Part shown: positions 23,963-32,613 of the stretch, one piece after another | Layout of the letters: every line of letters starts with the position of its first letter | Numbering within the stretch: position 1 is the stretch's first letter | DNA from: an uncultured Planctomycetaceae bacterium | Lineage (GTDB): Bacteria; Planctomycetota; Planctomycetia; Planctomycetales; Planctomycetaceae | Direction: 5' to 3' | DNA: 52,060 nt | Assembly: GCA_903921605.1 (NCBI GenBank) | Contig: CAIXQV010000234.1 | Coordinates: 1 to 52,060 of the forward strand | Program-made: the position numbers and the translations under genes | The notes under the pieces: model-generated | The model's database searches: none | Told to the model about the DNA's origin: nothing | The model's input: only the letters and a program-made list of their open reading frames with translations

Positions 23963-25069
23963 TTAAAGCAGATTCACAACTTTATCCGTCAGCCCCTTCT
24001 CGCCGAGGAAGACGTTCAGTTTTCCAGCAGCGGCGATCTTTTCCAGAACTTCCAGTTCTCGCAGCCGCATCAGTACCGGATTATCGGCCAGCAACTTGGC
24101 CGTATTGGCCTGTGACCGCATGGCTGCCGTTTCTTCACGCCGCGAGATCAGATTGGCTTCGGCAGCCTTGCGAGCTTCCGTGACTCGATTCATCAGGTCC
24201 TTCATGTCGCCAGGAAGAATGATGTCTCGAATCCCGACCGATGCAATGGCCAGACCCAGTTCTGCCGCACGTCGCCCGACATTCGTTTCAATGTCTTTTG
24301 CAACCACATCTTTGTCGGACAGAAACGTATCCAGTTCGCGAGTTCCAATGACGGCTCGCAGAACCAATTGCGTTTCTCGGTAGAGTGCCTGACGGACGTC
24401 ATCTGTCTGGCTGACGGCCTTGCGAGCATCAACGATCCGGTATGTGACAACCGCATTCAGACGCAGAGTGACCTTATCGGACGTCATGATGTCCTGTCCG
24501 CCAACATCAACCATGGTTTCGCGCAGATCGATGTCAACAACGCGTGAATCAGACTGCCCCTTCCAGAACGCGTACAGCCCTGACGTCAGAGTATCGATGT
24601 AACGGCCGTCAATGAAAAGAACACCCACACGGTCTCGTTCGACCGTGCAGACATCAAGGACTCGCTGGGCCATGGTCGAACGAGCAATCACCTTGAGTTC
24701 CTGATGTTCAAATCGGACATTCCGAGCATCCACGATTTCAACGCGGACATTCTTCTGGCCTGTCCAGTAGGCGTAGAGCCCTGAAGGCAAGACATGGCTG
24801 AATCGGTTTTCAATCCACACCAATGCTCGTTCGTGGTCTTTCAGGTCCAGCACGACAGCGCGGCCCGTCAGAACACCGGACTTCACGATCAAGTCCAGCT
24901 TTTCATGAGTCAGCCATGGTTCGCGTTGTGACACGATGTCGACTCGGATTTGTCCGAGCCAATCGAAGTAGCTGTGCGTGCCCGGTTCAACGAGCCCCTT
25001 GAATTCACCGTCGCGAAACAGCAGCCCGATTTCCCAGGTCCGAATTTTAATACGCTTAATAAAGAACAT
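23963..25069 (-). CDS. Slipin / SPFH (band 7) family membrane protein
   Basis: A 368-residue member of the SPFH/band 7 superfamily, closest to slipins. The usual N-terminal hydrophobic hairpin is weak or missing: the protein begins MFFIKRIKIRTWEIGLLFRD. Two related segments, ERALVWIENRFSHVLPSGLYAYW and DRVGVLFIDGRYIDTLTSGLYAFW, suggest an internal duplication before the SPFH core. The core has VDIDLRETMVDVGGQDIMT, VTLRLNAVVTYRIVDARKA and VGIRDIILPGDMKDLMNRV. A helical C-terminal region (EARKAAEANLISRREETAAM) is the oligomerisation zone. Such proteins organise membrane microdomains and often partner an NfeD protease, which is absent here. A strong GGGGAGGA before the ATG fixes the start. Confidence 0.88.
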   Translation of the reverse strand: MFFIKRIKIRTWEIGLLFRDGEFKGLVEPGTHSYFDWLGQIRVDIVSQREPWLTHEKLDLIVKSGVLTGRAVVLDLKDHERALVWIENRFSHVLPSGLYAYWTGQKNVRVEIVDARNVRFEHQELKVIARSTMAQRVLDVCTVERDRVGVLFIDGRYIDTLTSGLYAFWKGQSDSRVVDIDLRETMVDVGGQDIMTSDKVTLRLNAVVTYRIVDARKAVSQTDDVRQALYRETQLVLRAVIGTRELDTFLSDKDVVAKDIETNVGRRAAELGLAIASVGIRDIILPGDMKDLMNRVTEARKAAEANLISRREETAAMRSQANTAKLLADNPVLMRLRELEVLEKIAAAGKLNVFLGEKGLTDKVVNLL

Positions 25070-25532
25070 GATTTCCTCCCCGAGCTGTTCGCTCGGTACT
25101 CATTGACTTCGCCTCTGATTTGCGAAGATCTTCGGTCGTATCTCTATAGATACGAAACAACAAAAAAACACCATTGGAAGACAGTGCATCCGCAGATCAC
25201 GTAGACAATCACGGAGTGCGTTTGAGTGGACGAGGTTCAGCAGTGTCCACTGACTCGTGCATAAGTTGGCAGCGATGAACCACTGGGGGCTGCATCGCTG
25301 TGTGCTAATCACTGATGACAGTGTCGGCTTCTGAACGTTGAACGCGGTATCTGCGCACTGCAGAGCGAACTTCCACGCTGCTGAAGCAACGCCAATCTGG
25401 AATCCACAACGTGGTTCCTGATAGCGCATTCTTCAGCTGATCGATGAGATGACTGCCTTCCTCTGGTTACCTTGGGCGTAGGCAACGCCTCCGACGGAAA
25501 GGGTCGGTGTTGGTTTCTAGCCAACTCGTTTG
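25070..25532. promoter_or_regulatory. Upstream region of the slipin gene with palindromes and hairpins
   Basis: This 463-bp gap has no credible gene. It holds the ribosome site of the slipin gene at 25074-25081 and two adjacent palindromes at 25123-25134 and 25137-25154. Further on are two hairpins: AGTGGAC (25225-25231) with GTCCACT (25245-25251), and CAGCGATG (25270-25277) with CATCGCTG (25293-25300). The palindromes could be operators of the slipin gene; the hairpins are unexplained. Confidence 0.4.
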
Positions 25533-25604
25533 GAGATGGTACAGGATTCGAACCTGTGACTGCCAGATTATGAGTCTGGTGCTCTACCGCTGAGCTTACC
25601 ATCG
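25533..25604 (-). tRNA. tRNA-Met (anticodon CAU), atypical acceptor end
   Basis: The minus strand folds as a cloverleaf: D arm GCTC-AGCGGTA-GAGC, anticodon arm CCAGA-CTCATAA-TCTGG (anticodon CAU), T arm ACAGG-TTCGAAT-CCTGT. The acceptor CGATGGT/ACCATCT has six pairs and a C1-U72 mismatch, position 8 is A instead of U, and base 73 reads C. The lack of GGG/CCC in the anticodon stem excludes the initiator. Elongator Met is most likely; Ile2 with a lysidine-modified CAU cannot be ruled out. Odd bases may indicate a degenerate copy. Confidence 0.8.
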
Positions 25605-25758
25605 TCGATGCTGCCAGTCAGAAACCATAAACAGAACATGCAGGAGCAAACCCGAGCATCATTTGAGTGACAATCTCACGGTGACCTGAATGCTGCTGGA
25701 AAGCAACATCGATGAATCAGGTCATTGGACATCACAGCGTCGCAAGAGGTTCTCCGAT

Positions 25759-25956
25759 TCACTTCAAAGATTTGAGGAACTTGATGAAGTTATCTTTCAA
25801 ACTGAATGTCTGTTTAACGGCAAGCCGAAGTCGAACGCTGCGATTTGTGCCCATACCTGCTGTTCGCCATATTACGATGTACTTGATGTCGCTTCGCGCG
25901 GCCCTGTAGAATGCGGCGGCGGAATCAATAATCACTTCGGCATTTCCTTGAGCCAT
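25759..25956 (-). CDS. Possible small protein of unknown function
   Basis: A 65-residue frame from an ATG at 25956 (MAQGNAEVIIDSAAAFYRAA), with an alternative start at 26010 giving 83 residues but overlapping the divergent DUF218 gene. Composition is protein-like and the C-terminus is basic (NFIKFLKSLK). I recognise no family. It is one of several overlapping frames in the 390-bp gap between tRNA-Met and the DUF218 gene, so it may be chance; I include it as the most gene-like of them. Confidence 0.3.
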   Translation of the reverse strand: MAQGNAEVIIDSAAAFYRAARSDIKYIVIWRTAGMGTNRSVRLRLAVKQTFSLKDNFIKFLKSLK

Positions 25957-25997
25957 GACAGTTTCCGGCTGGTTCACGTTCGACGGCGTCTTTTTCC

Positions 25998-26570
25998 GTG
26001 GAGTCTGCAATTAAGAACTCGCTGCTGCCCAAAGATGTTTTCCGCCACGATGCTGCCGCGCGAGCTGACATTGCCATCGTGATGGGATCACCGGATCCCG
26101 AACATCTGCGTCAACGGATTGCCGCCGGGGTGGCTTTGTTTAAGGCCGGAATGGTCCCGAAATTGATTGTCTGTGGCGATGGTCGAGACAAGGATCCGCA
26201 GCAGAAATCTGAAGCCGAACGGATGAAGGAGATTGCGGTGAAGGCCGGAGTTCCTGAGACATCCATTATCACTGAAGACACTGGACACGACCCGATCGAA
26301 AGTGCCAAAGAATGTGGTCGCCTGTTGAAATCAGACGCCAGTTTTCAGTCTGTGAAGACGGCTTTTTTGGTCTCTTCAGCGTGGCACTTGCTGAGGATGT
26401 TCATTGTGATGAAACGTTATGTCCCAAACAGGGTGACTCTCTATTGCCACGCGGCGACAGCAGGAGTGACGGCCAGCAATTGGCAGACTACGCCGCAAAA
26501 TCGAGCAATCGTCGAGAACGAACTGCGGCTGATTGAGAAGTTGCTGAAGACTGGTTTTTCACTGCGTTAA
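25998..26570 (+). CDS. DUF218 (YdcF/SanA-like) family protein
   Basis: A 190-residue protein of the DUF218 family, related to E. coli YdcF and SanA; the family is linked to envelope integrity and may bind nucleotide-like ligands. Signatures are the first strand ADIAIVMGS, RIAAGVALFKAGMVPKLIVCGDG (residues ~39-61), then TGHDPIESAKECGRLLK and FLVSSAWHLLRMFIVMKR. No ATG opens the frame; the GTG at 25998 is the best start and puts the first strand near residue 24. Unlike SanA, it has no clear membrane anchor. It precedes the glyoxalase-like gene by 36 bp, so the two may be co-transcribed. Confidence 0.82.
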   Translation: MESAIKNSLLPKDVFRHDAAARADIAIVMGSPDPEHLRQRIAAGVALFKAGMVPKLIVCGDGRDKDPQQKSEAERMKEIAVKAGVPETSIITEDTGHDPIESAKECGRLLKSDASFQSVKTAFLVSSAWHLLRMFIVMKRYVPNRVTLYCHAATAGVTASNWQTTPQNRAIVENELRLIEKLLKTGFSLR

Positions 26571-26606
26571 GCTCTTCGACGTGGTCTTCCTGAGGATTCA
26601 ACGGAC

Positions 26607-27245
26607 ATGCCAAACAGCGCGATAGATCATCTGGTCGTTACGTCTTCGAGTTTGGCTGTGGGCGTTGATTATGTCGAACAAGCATTGCGATGCAAAATGC
26701 AGCCGGGTGGCCAGCATCCACGAATGGGAACCCACAATGCACTGCTGAGACTTGGCGATAAGTGTTATCTGGAAGTGATTGCGATCGATCCCGATGCGGC
26801 TCCACCACAAAGACCTCGGTGGTTTGAACTCGATTCGTTATCTCTCAACAGCCCGCCTCGCCTTGCAGCGTGGGTGATGCGGACGAATCAAATTCAAAGC
26901 GTCGCCCGGCTGCGTTCACTGGACACAGGCTGTATCGAAGAAATGAGTCGAGGAACGCTGGAATGGCAGATCACGATTCCCGCAGACGGGCGCTTTGTTT
27001 GTGATGGTATCGCGCCATCTGTCATCCAATGGAAGGGCGAAACACATCCCGCGTCGCGGCTTCCGGATTCGGATGTTTCTCTGATCCGGCTCGAGGCACA
27101 GCATCCGGATGCACAACGGATCAACACGTGGCTGTCGAGTGCGGGCTTCGAGGGATCTCTGAGCATTCAATCTCCGTTGGACAACGCCACGATCGAATTG
27201 ACCGCACTACTGCAAACACCCAAGGGCGTCATTCGATTCCGCTGA
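26607..27245 (+). CDS. Glyoxalase-like (VOC superfamily) domain protein
   Basis: A 212-residue protein with the glyoxalase-like domain 3 pattern. It starts IDHLVVTSSSLAVGVDYVEQ and continues GTHNALLRLGDKCYLEVIAIDP, which are the first beta-alpha-beta-beta module of the vicinal oxygen chelate fold. The second half repeats the fold more loosely (DVSLIRLEAQHPDAQRINTW). Candidate metal ligands are His8 and Glu57. Substrate is unknown; members are often annotated as VOC or glyoxalase family without proof. The ATG at 26607 is the natural start. Confidence 0.8.
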   Translation: MPNSAIDHLVVTSSSLAVGVDYVEQALRCKMQPGGQHPRMGTHNALLRLGDKCYLEVIAIDPDAAPPQRPRWFELDSLSLNSPPRLAAWVMRTNQIQSVARLRSLDTGCIEEMSRGTLEWQITIPADGRFVCDGIAPSVIQWKGETHPASRLPDSDVSLIRLEAQHPDAQRINTWLSSAGFEGSLSIQSPLDNATIELTALLQTPKGVIRFR

Positions 27246-27567
27246 GACTCAAGCCGCGAGTGCAAGCGGTTGATGGAGTCTGGAGTTGGGTTTTAATCTC
27301 TGCTTCGGCCGGGACGGGCAGAGCATAACGCTCCAGCAGTCTGAGATTAAAAAGCGGGGCCATCCAATGACTGAATTGTGAAGGCACGCAGAAAAGTGAA
27401 ATCCCGAACGTATCAGTTCAAAAGATTAAGCATGCCATTTCTCGATGCCTTTTGGCGGCGACGCGGTATTTCCATAGAGCACCCCGCGAAGTGACAACCA
27501 CGGTGACAGTAACCGTCCTGCCGCCACCAGTGAAGTCAGTGCCTGGTCGCACTACCAGTCTTTTTAT
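27246..27567. other. Intergenic region between the glyoxalase-like gene and tRNA-Leu
   Basis: This 322-bp gap holds a 62-bp inverted repeat. TTTTAATCTC (27291-27300) pairs perfectly with GAGATTAAAA (27343-27352). The arms end in T- and A-runs, so it could terminate transcription in either direction. The rest shows no gene. Confidence 0.45.
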
Positions 27568-27654
27568 TAGCCAGGACGGGAATCGAACCCGTACGTCCCT
27601 TTACGGGACCCGGGATTTTAAGTCCCGTGCGTCTGCCTGTTTCGCCACCTGGCC
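27568..27654 (-). tRNA. tRNA-Leu (anticodon UAA)
   Basis: The minus strand forms a class II tRNA. The acceptor GGCCAGG pairs with CCTGGCT (one G-U pair), and base 73 is A. The anticodon arm CGGGA-CTTAAAA-TCCCG carries UAA. A long variable arm GGTCCCGTAAAGGGACG and T arm ACGGG-TTCGATT-CCCGT follow. The long variable arm and A73 identify leucine. No CCA is encoded. Confidence 0.95.
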
Positions 27655-27784
27655 GAGCGGAAAAATCCATTGGTCATGACATTGCTCAGCCATGACAACA
27701 ATCCGTCACCACAGTGCAGAGACACTTTAATTCGGCTACGGAAACTCGACTTCCGGGCGAAGAGTATCGAAGATTGCGGAAAGT

Positions 27785-27825
27785 AAAAACTGAAGCCTGC
27801 ACATTCTTGCAACGTGCAGGCTTCA
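27785..27825 (-). terminator. Intrinsic terminator of the minus-strand secreted-protein gene
   Basis: TGAAGCCTGCAC (27791-27802) pairs perfectly with GTGCAGGCTTCA (27814-27825). On the minus strand a G and five Ts follow the stem. It lies 82 bases after the stop codon of the gene ending at 27907. Confidence 0.85.
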
Positions 27826-27906
27826 TTTCGCAAGTTTTACTGATTTTTCGGGACGAACTCGGCTGTCCGTGCTGCTTTTGGTTCAGGTGATTTCCGCAGA
27901 TTCAGC

Positions 27907-29076
27907 TTACGGGATAATCAGGAATAGACCGACCACCGTAGCGACTTCCACGATAGTTGCTTCTTCGTTGAACGGTATCTGGTAATGCTTCTTCGGAGCG
28001 TATTCTCCGGGACGGTAGTAGCCCAGGGCATACTGTTTTGAATGAATCGGATGCAGAGCCATCTGATATGGCAGCCCGACCAGTTGCGTTGCGAAGAGCC
28101 CTGTCGATGCAAAAGGCTGCATAATCGGATGATACGTGTGACCGTAACGCTCCAGCGATGGATCTTCAAAATACAAAGGGTAGTGATAAAAGTTGGTCGG
28201 AGCCCACTGATACACCGTCGGACTGACCTCACGGTGCTGATACTCTTCGGTGTTCACTCGATCATTGAAGTCCATCGGCAGTTGATCGGGAACAATACCC
28301 TTCATCGCATAACTCAGTGTGGGCTGAATTGTGCGAATATCTGTTTTCAAGCGGCTCGCTGGAGCGGTATCCTCGCCCGCGACAACCTCATCCTGGCCTG
28401 CCGTCTGCATGACGCCGGATGATGACGAAACCGCGATCGGTGCCGCATCGTAAAAGTCGACCTCCGGCAGTGGCTGTTCTTGCAGAGTGATGTTGTTCAT
28501 CATCTTGTCGTGTGCACTGGCCAGACGCTGCATCGGTGGCTGCTGTGGTCGTTTCTGCCCCGGCTGGACTCGACTGATCATCTTGCCGGAACGTTCTTCC
28601 CACCATTCACCGACGGACTCAGCGGAAGACGAGACAACACCGCCGGACAGAACATAATCCATCCGAGCAGAGAAGCCTTCATCGACATTTTGAGTACGGC
28701 TATAACGTCGATCGGCCGACGGAGCAACTTGATGCCGTGCCTGCTCGGAGATCGCTGGCGCACTCGTGGTTGCCGGTTCCGGTGGCATTTCAGCACCAGC
28801 GGGAACAACTCCCTTTCGCTCAGCGAACAGTTGTTCCGGCGGTGCCCCGCCAGCCTGTGTGACTCGATGTCTTGTCGTCTTTCGGACAGCCGTCGCTGAG
28901 GAGGCCATCGAACGTCGCACTCCTTCATCTGCGGTCATCGCTCCGGCAATTTCCGGACGCTGAACAACAGAGGGTGCGGCCCATGAGGTCGCCCTTGTGT
29001 TATCGGCGACGGCATCCGAAGCCGACATGAACGCAACCATTCCCGCGAGACCTACGCCTCGCAGGAGGTTGTTCAT
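27907..29076 (-). CDS. Secreted protein of unknown function
   Basis: A 389-residue protein with a signal peptide (MNNLLRGVGLAGMVAFMSAS, cleavage near AVA/DN at residue ~24). A low-complexity Ala/Ser/Pro-rich region (~25-270) follows. The conserved-looking C-terminal part is rich in Tyr, Pro and His (YQWAPTNFYHYPLYFEDPSL, ERYGHTYHPIMQPF) and ends in a hydrophobic segment, ATIVEVATVVGLFLIIP. The aromatic tail region recalls planctomycete surface proteins of unknown role. The frame extends upstream into guaB; I choose the ATG at 29076, 13 bases after the guaB stop, because it starts the signal peptide. It is probably co-transcribed with guaB and is followed by a strong terminator. Confidence 0.75.
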   Translation of the reverse strand: MNNLLRGVGLAGMVAFMSASDAVADNTRATSWAAPSVVQRPEIAGAMTADEGVRRSMASSATAVRKTTRHRVTQAGGAPPEQLFAERKGVVPAGAEMPPEPATTSAPAISEQARHQVAPSADRRYSRTQNVDEGFSARMDYVLSGGVVSSSAESVGEWWEERSGKMISRVQPGQKRPQQPPMQRLASAHDKMMNNITLQEQPLPEVDFYDAAPIAVSSSSGVMQTAGQDEVVAGEDTAPASRLKTDIRTIQPTLSYAMKGIVPDQLPMDFNDRVNTEEYQHREVSPTVYQWAPTNFYHYPLYFEDPSLERYGHTYHPIMQPFASTGLFATQLVGLPYQMALHPIHSKQYALGYYRPGEYAPKKHYQIPFNEEATIVEVATVVGLFLIIP

Positions 29077-29089
29077 GCCAGAAGCGGAA

Positions 29090-30565
29090 TCAGTCCTTCG
29101 GGGCGTGCTCCACAGAATAGTTTGGAGCTTCCTGAGTAATTGCGATGTCATGTGGATGGTTCTCCCTAACCGACGCCGCTGAAATCTCGATAAATCGAGC
29201 TTTTTCTCGCAGCTCCGCAGTTGTCCCGACTCCGACATAACCCATGCCGGAACGAAGACCACCGGTAAGCTGGAATATCAGCGGCTGCAAGGCTCCTTTG
29301 TAAGGAACGCGACCTTCCACGCCTTCCGGAACCAGTTTGGACTGGTCGCCCGTTGGGACATGTCCCTGCCGGTAACGTTCACTGCTGCCCTTCATCATTG
29401 CTCCCAGCGATCCCATTCCTCGGTACCGCTTGAAGCTTCGACCCTGGTAAAGAATCATCTCACCAGGACTTTCATCGACACCCGCCAGAAGACCGCCGAC
29501 CATCACAGTCCACGCTCCTGCAGCAAGTGCCTTCGTTATATCTCCGCTGAAACGAATTCCTCCGTCAGCGATAATCGGGATTCCGCTCCCCTTTAAAGCT
29601 CTGGCCGCATTTGCGACCGCACTTAACTGGGGGACACCGATGCCCGAAATTATCCGAGTTGTACAAATAGAACCTGGCCCAATCCCGACTTTGACGGCGT
29701 CTGCACCGGCATCCGCCAGAGCTTTTGCGCCTTCTTCCGTCGCGATGTTTCCCGCAATCACATCGATATGGAGCTGACGCTTAATCGCCCGCACCGTTTC
29801 GATCACGTTCCGAGAATGACCATGTGCACTATCGACGACCAGTACGTCAACACCTTTTTCAACCAATTGAGCGGCTCGATCGAGATCAAAAACACCTACT
29901 GCAGCACCAACCCGCAAACGACCGCGTGAATCTTTTGATGCTCGCGGAAACTGCAGGTTCTTGTCGATGTCACGGATCGTGATCAATCCCTTCAACTGAT
30001 AATCATCGTCCACGAGCAGCAGTTTCTCGACCTTGTTTTGCAGGAGAATTCTCTCAGCCGCTTCCAGGGTCGTATCTTCCGGTGCAGTGACCAGATTGTC
30101 CTTCGTCATTACTTCGGAAACCGGTCGATCTTTTGATTCCAGAAACCGCAGATCCCGGCGAGTCAGGATGCCCACCAGCTTCCCATTAACCGTGATCGGA
30201 ACACCGCCGATGTTTCGCTCGTCCATCAACCTCACAGCTTCACCGGCTGGCGTGTCTGGCGGCAATGTGACTGGATCGACGATGACCCCATGTTCACTGC
30301 GCTTCACACGATCCACCTGCATGGCCTGCTGCTCAATGCTCATGTTTTTGTGAATAATGCCGATGCCGCCCAATTGGGCCATCGCCACGGCCATGTCACT
30401 TTCAGTTACCGTGTCCATCGGGCTGCTGACGATCGGCAGACTCAGGCTGATATTGCGGGTAACATACGAACTGATGTCAACATCGGACGGGATCACTTCG
30501 CTGTATCCGGGTTCCAGCAGGACGTCATCAAACGTCAGTCCGCGATAGGCGATGCGATCGTGCAT
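29090..30565 (-). CDS. guaB: IMP dehydrogenase
   Basis: A 491-residue cytosolic enzyme that oxidises IMP to XMP with NAD, the rate-limiting step of GMP synthesis. The N-terminal [14 protein letters not shown], the paired CBS domains (about residues 95-210: [20 protein letters not shown]), the catalytic loop [20 protein letters not shown] with its Cys, and the flap region [12 protein letters not shown] are all present. Length is normal. GGAG lies eight bases before the ATG. It follows rsmA on the same strand with a ~110-bp gap that contains short repeats, so it may have its own promoter. Confidence 0.97.
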   Translation of the reverse strand: MHDRIAYRGLTFDDVLLEPGYSEVIPSDVDISSYVTRNISLSLPIVSSPMDTVTESDMAVAMAQLGGIGIIHKNMSIEQQAMQVDRVKRSEHGVIVDPVTLPPDTPAGEAVRLMDERNIGGVPITVNGKLVGILTRRDLRFLESKDRPVSEVMTKDNLVTAPEDTTLEAAERILLQNKVEKLLLVDDDYQLKGLITIRDIDKNLQFPRASKDSRGRLRVGAAVGVFDLDRAAQLVEKGVDVLVVDSAHGHSRNVIETVRAIKRQLHIDVIAGNIATEEGAKALADAGADAVKVGIGPGSICTTRIISGIGVPQLSAVANAARALKGSGIPIIADGGIRFSGDITKALAAGAWTVMVGGLLAGVDESPGEMILYQGRSFKRYRGMGSLGAMMKGSSERYRQGHVPTGDQSKLVPEGVEGRVPYKGALQPLIFQLTGGLRSGMGYVGVGTTAELREKARFIEISAASVRENHPHDIAITQEAPNYSVEHAPKD

Positions 30566-30583
30566 GTTGGGGGCTCCGTGGAA

Positions 30584-30660
30584 AGTGGTCAGTAATCAGT
30601 AATCAGTGGTCAGATTTGAGATTTCAAATTTGAGATCAGAACATGTGGTCTGAGGTCTCG
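30584..30660. repeat. Short tandem and inverted repeats between rsmA and guaB
   Basis: AGTAATC occurs twice in tandem, flanked by AGTGGTCAG on both sides. It is followed by ATTTGAGAT occurring twice around an ATTTGA/TCAAAT inverted repeat. The block is AT-rich compared with its neighbours and is non-coding. It could hold the guaB promoter, but no clear hexamers are visible. Confidence 0.5.
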
Positions 30661-30673
30661 AATCAGCAGTCCG

Positions 30674-31627
30674 TTACTCTTCAGAATCAGGGGACTCTTC
30701 AATCGTTTCAAGCTGGGCACCCTTCTTCTGAATCGTGGCCAGCAGATGATTCGAAAGTCGAATCAATGTCGGAATGTCCATGTTCTCCGCACGATCTTCC
30801 GAGGTATGTCCCAGCTCGGAAAGAAGCTGATCGATCTCAGGCTTATCGAGTTGCTGTCGATACAGTGCCACAAGGACACTCCGGATGAACTTACGTCGCA
30901 GCGTGAAGGCTCGCCGCAGAAAGTCCTGATAAAACCGACGATCGTGTATCCGATCTGCTTTCTCCTGATCTCGCCAGATGCTGACGATCGCGGAGTCAAC
31001 TTTAGGGCGAGGCCAGAAGACGTTGGGGCCAAGACGACGCAGAATGCGGACTGTTCCCTGCGACTGTATCCAAGCCGACATCGCGCTGTACTTTGAACTG
31101 CCCGGCTCGGCTTCCATCTTCTCGGCGAGTTCCCACTGAATCGTGCAGACCATGCGTTCCCAGGGAAGATCGGATGCGATGATGTTGGAAATCACCGGGG
31201 TCGCGACGCTATACGGAAGATTGGCCACCAGCTTCAGTCGACCATTAGGAATCGAGGCGACGTGATGGCGGATCACGTCACAAATATGAGGATCCAGCGT
31301 GTTCTTGTTTTTCAGGATATCGCTGTTGATGAGCGTGACATTGTTGCAGTCCTGAACAGCCTCAGCGGCCAGTGCTGACATGTTCTTGTCGATATCGATG
31401 GAGATGACTCGTCCCGCTTCCTGAGCCAGAAACGCGGTCATGCCACCAGTTCCTGATCCGACTTCCAATGCGACGTCGCGAGGCCCCAGTTCGGCGGCCC
31501 GCACAGCGAACTCAATCAGATTCACATCGATCAGAAAGTTCTGTCCCAGATCTCCGCGCGGGTTGATGCCGTGCTGCTGGAACAGCGACATCAGGAAGGA
31601 TCGCGTCTGACGCTGGACTGCTTTCAT
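30674..31627 (-). CDS. rsmA: 16S rRNA adenine dimethyltransferase RsmA/KsgA
   Basis: A 317-residue methyltransferase that dimethylates the two adjacent adenines near the 3' end of 16S rRNA during small-subunit maturation. Motifs: GQNFLIDVNLIEF (residues ~28-40), SAM-binding LEVGSGTGGMTAFLAQE (~54-70), the catalytic NLPYSVATPVISN (~135-147), and a helical C-terminal domain (FLRRAFTLRRKFIRSVL). The C-terminus has an extra ~30-residue tail. The ATG at 31627 overlaps the ribE stop by four bases, indicating coupling; a Met 12 residues in is an alternative. Confidence 0.95.
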   Translation of the reverse strand: MKAVQRQTRSFLMSLFQQHGINPRGDLGQNFLIDVNLIEFAVRAAELGPRDVALEVGSGTGGMTAFLAQEAGRVISIDIDKNMSALAAEAVQDCNNVTLINSDILKNKNTLDPHICDVIRHHVASIPNGRLKLVANLPYSVATPVISNIIASDLPWERMVCTIQWELAEKMEAEPGSSKYSAMSAWIQSQGTVRILRRLGPNVFWPRPKVDSAIVSIWRDQEKADRIHDRRFYQDFLRRAFTLRRKFIRSVLVALYRQQLDKPEIDQLLSELGHTSEDRAENMDIPTLIRLSNHLLATIQKKGAQLETIEESPDSEE

Positions 31628-32337
31628 CGGGGAGGTGAACTTTCCTGATTCAGATCATTGTCGGGAAGAATGTTCGTGTTTGGCCCCATCGAAATTCCAG
31701 GGGCCGCGTTAATAATGCCGAGCGAAGAAGCGTTTCCGAATCGACGCTCAAGGAGTTGGTCCACGTACTTGCCCAGAACGTCATTTTCAATGTTGACGAC
31801 GTCGCCCACGGCCACACGGCCCAGCGTTGTTACCTGAAGCGTGTGAGGAATCAGGGCGACAGAAAACTGATCGTGTGTCACATTCACAACCGTCAGGCTG
31901 ATGCCATCAACCGCTACGGAGCCCTTGGACACGAGAAGCCGAAGCTGATCTGGTCCCGGTGCAAACCACATGTCGATCCAGTCACCACTGCGAACAATGT
32001 CGGTCACTTTCGCGATACCGTCGACATGTCCCTGAACAATGTGACCACCCAGCCTGGCGTCTGCTCGCAGAGATCGCTCCAGGTTGACTCGACTGCCAAC
32101 CACGAAACGCCCCAGATTGGTCTTCGAAAGAGTTTCAGTGCCAGCTTCGAAATCCAGCATCCCATCGTGAATGGCCACAACTGTCAGGCAGCATCCGCAG
32201 ATTGAAATACTGTCGCCTAAAGCTGCATCCGTGGCAGCGAAACAAGCGGTGTCCGGTGCAATCGAAAGGCGCAGCCCAACCGGTAGTGAGGCGATTTGCC
32301 GGACAGTTCCCTGTCCTTCCACGAGGCCGGTAAACAT
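31624..32337 (-). CDS. ribE: Riboflavin synthase alpha chain
   Basis: A 237-residue enzyme that converts two 6,7-dimethyl-8-ribityllumazine molecules to riboflavin. It shows the characteristic duplicated lumazine-binding fold. The first repeat starts MFTGLVEGQGTV and has CGCCLTVVAI. The second has RLGGHIVQGHVDGIAKV, DGISLTVVNVTHDQFSVALI and the closing VNIENDVLGKYVDQLL. The open frame begins at 32469, but the conserved MFTGLVE start sets the gene start at 32337. The last ~35 residues, after the fold, are an added tail. No FMN riboswitch is visible upstream. It is the first gene of the ribE-rsmA unit. Confidence 0.95.
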   Translation of the reverse strand: MFTGLVEGQGTVRQIASLPVGLRLSIAPDTACFAATDAALGDSISICGCCLTVVAIHDGMLDFEAGTETLSKTNLGRFVVGSRVNLERSLRADARLGGHIVQGHVDGIAKVTDIVRSGDWIDMWFAPGPDQLRLLVSKGSVAVDGISLTVVNVTHDQFSVALIPHTLQVTTLGRVAVGDVVNIENDVLGKYVDQLLERRFGNASSLGIINAAPGISMGPNTNILPDNDLNQESSPPR

Positions 32338-32613
32338 AGGGCTTGCACTTGTATGCAACGAGAAAACACTGTCTCCAGTGCGGGATGACAACCCGGCGCG
32401 GTTCAGAAAACCTGCCACCATCGATCGTTGCGTGGTAATCCTATCAAATCCACGGCCGAATACACCCAATCGGTTCGAACTTTCCCGCCCTTAACACGGG
32501 GAAGCGCATTTTTCGAGTCGAAATCGTGGTTCATCCACATTCGTGGTGGCATCATTCGGCCCATTTCGGAAAATGCCGGGGCGACTTTCGATTGATTGTA
32601 TCCTGCCCGTGGA

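Noticed and set aside
25690..26082. A 130-codon plus-strand frame after tRNA-Met
   Set aside because: It overlaps the start of the DUF218 gene in another frame and has a Cys/Arg-rich, non-protein-like composition.
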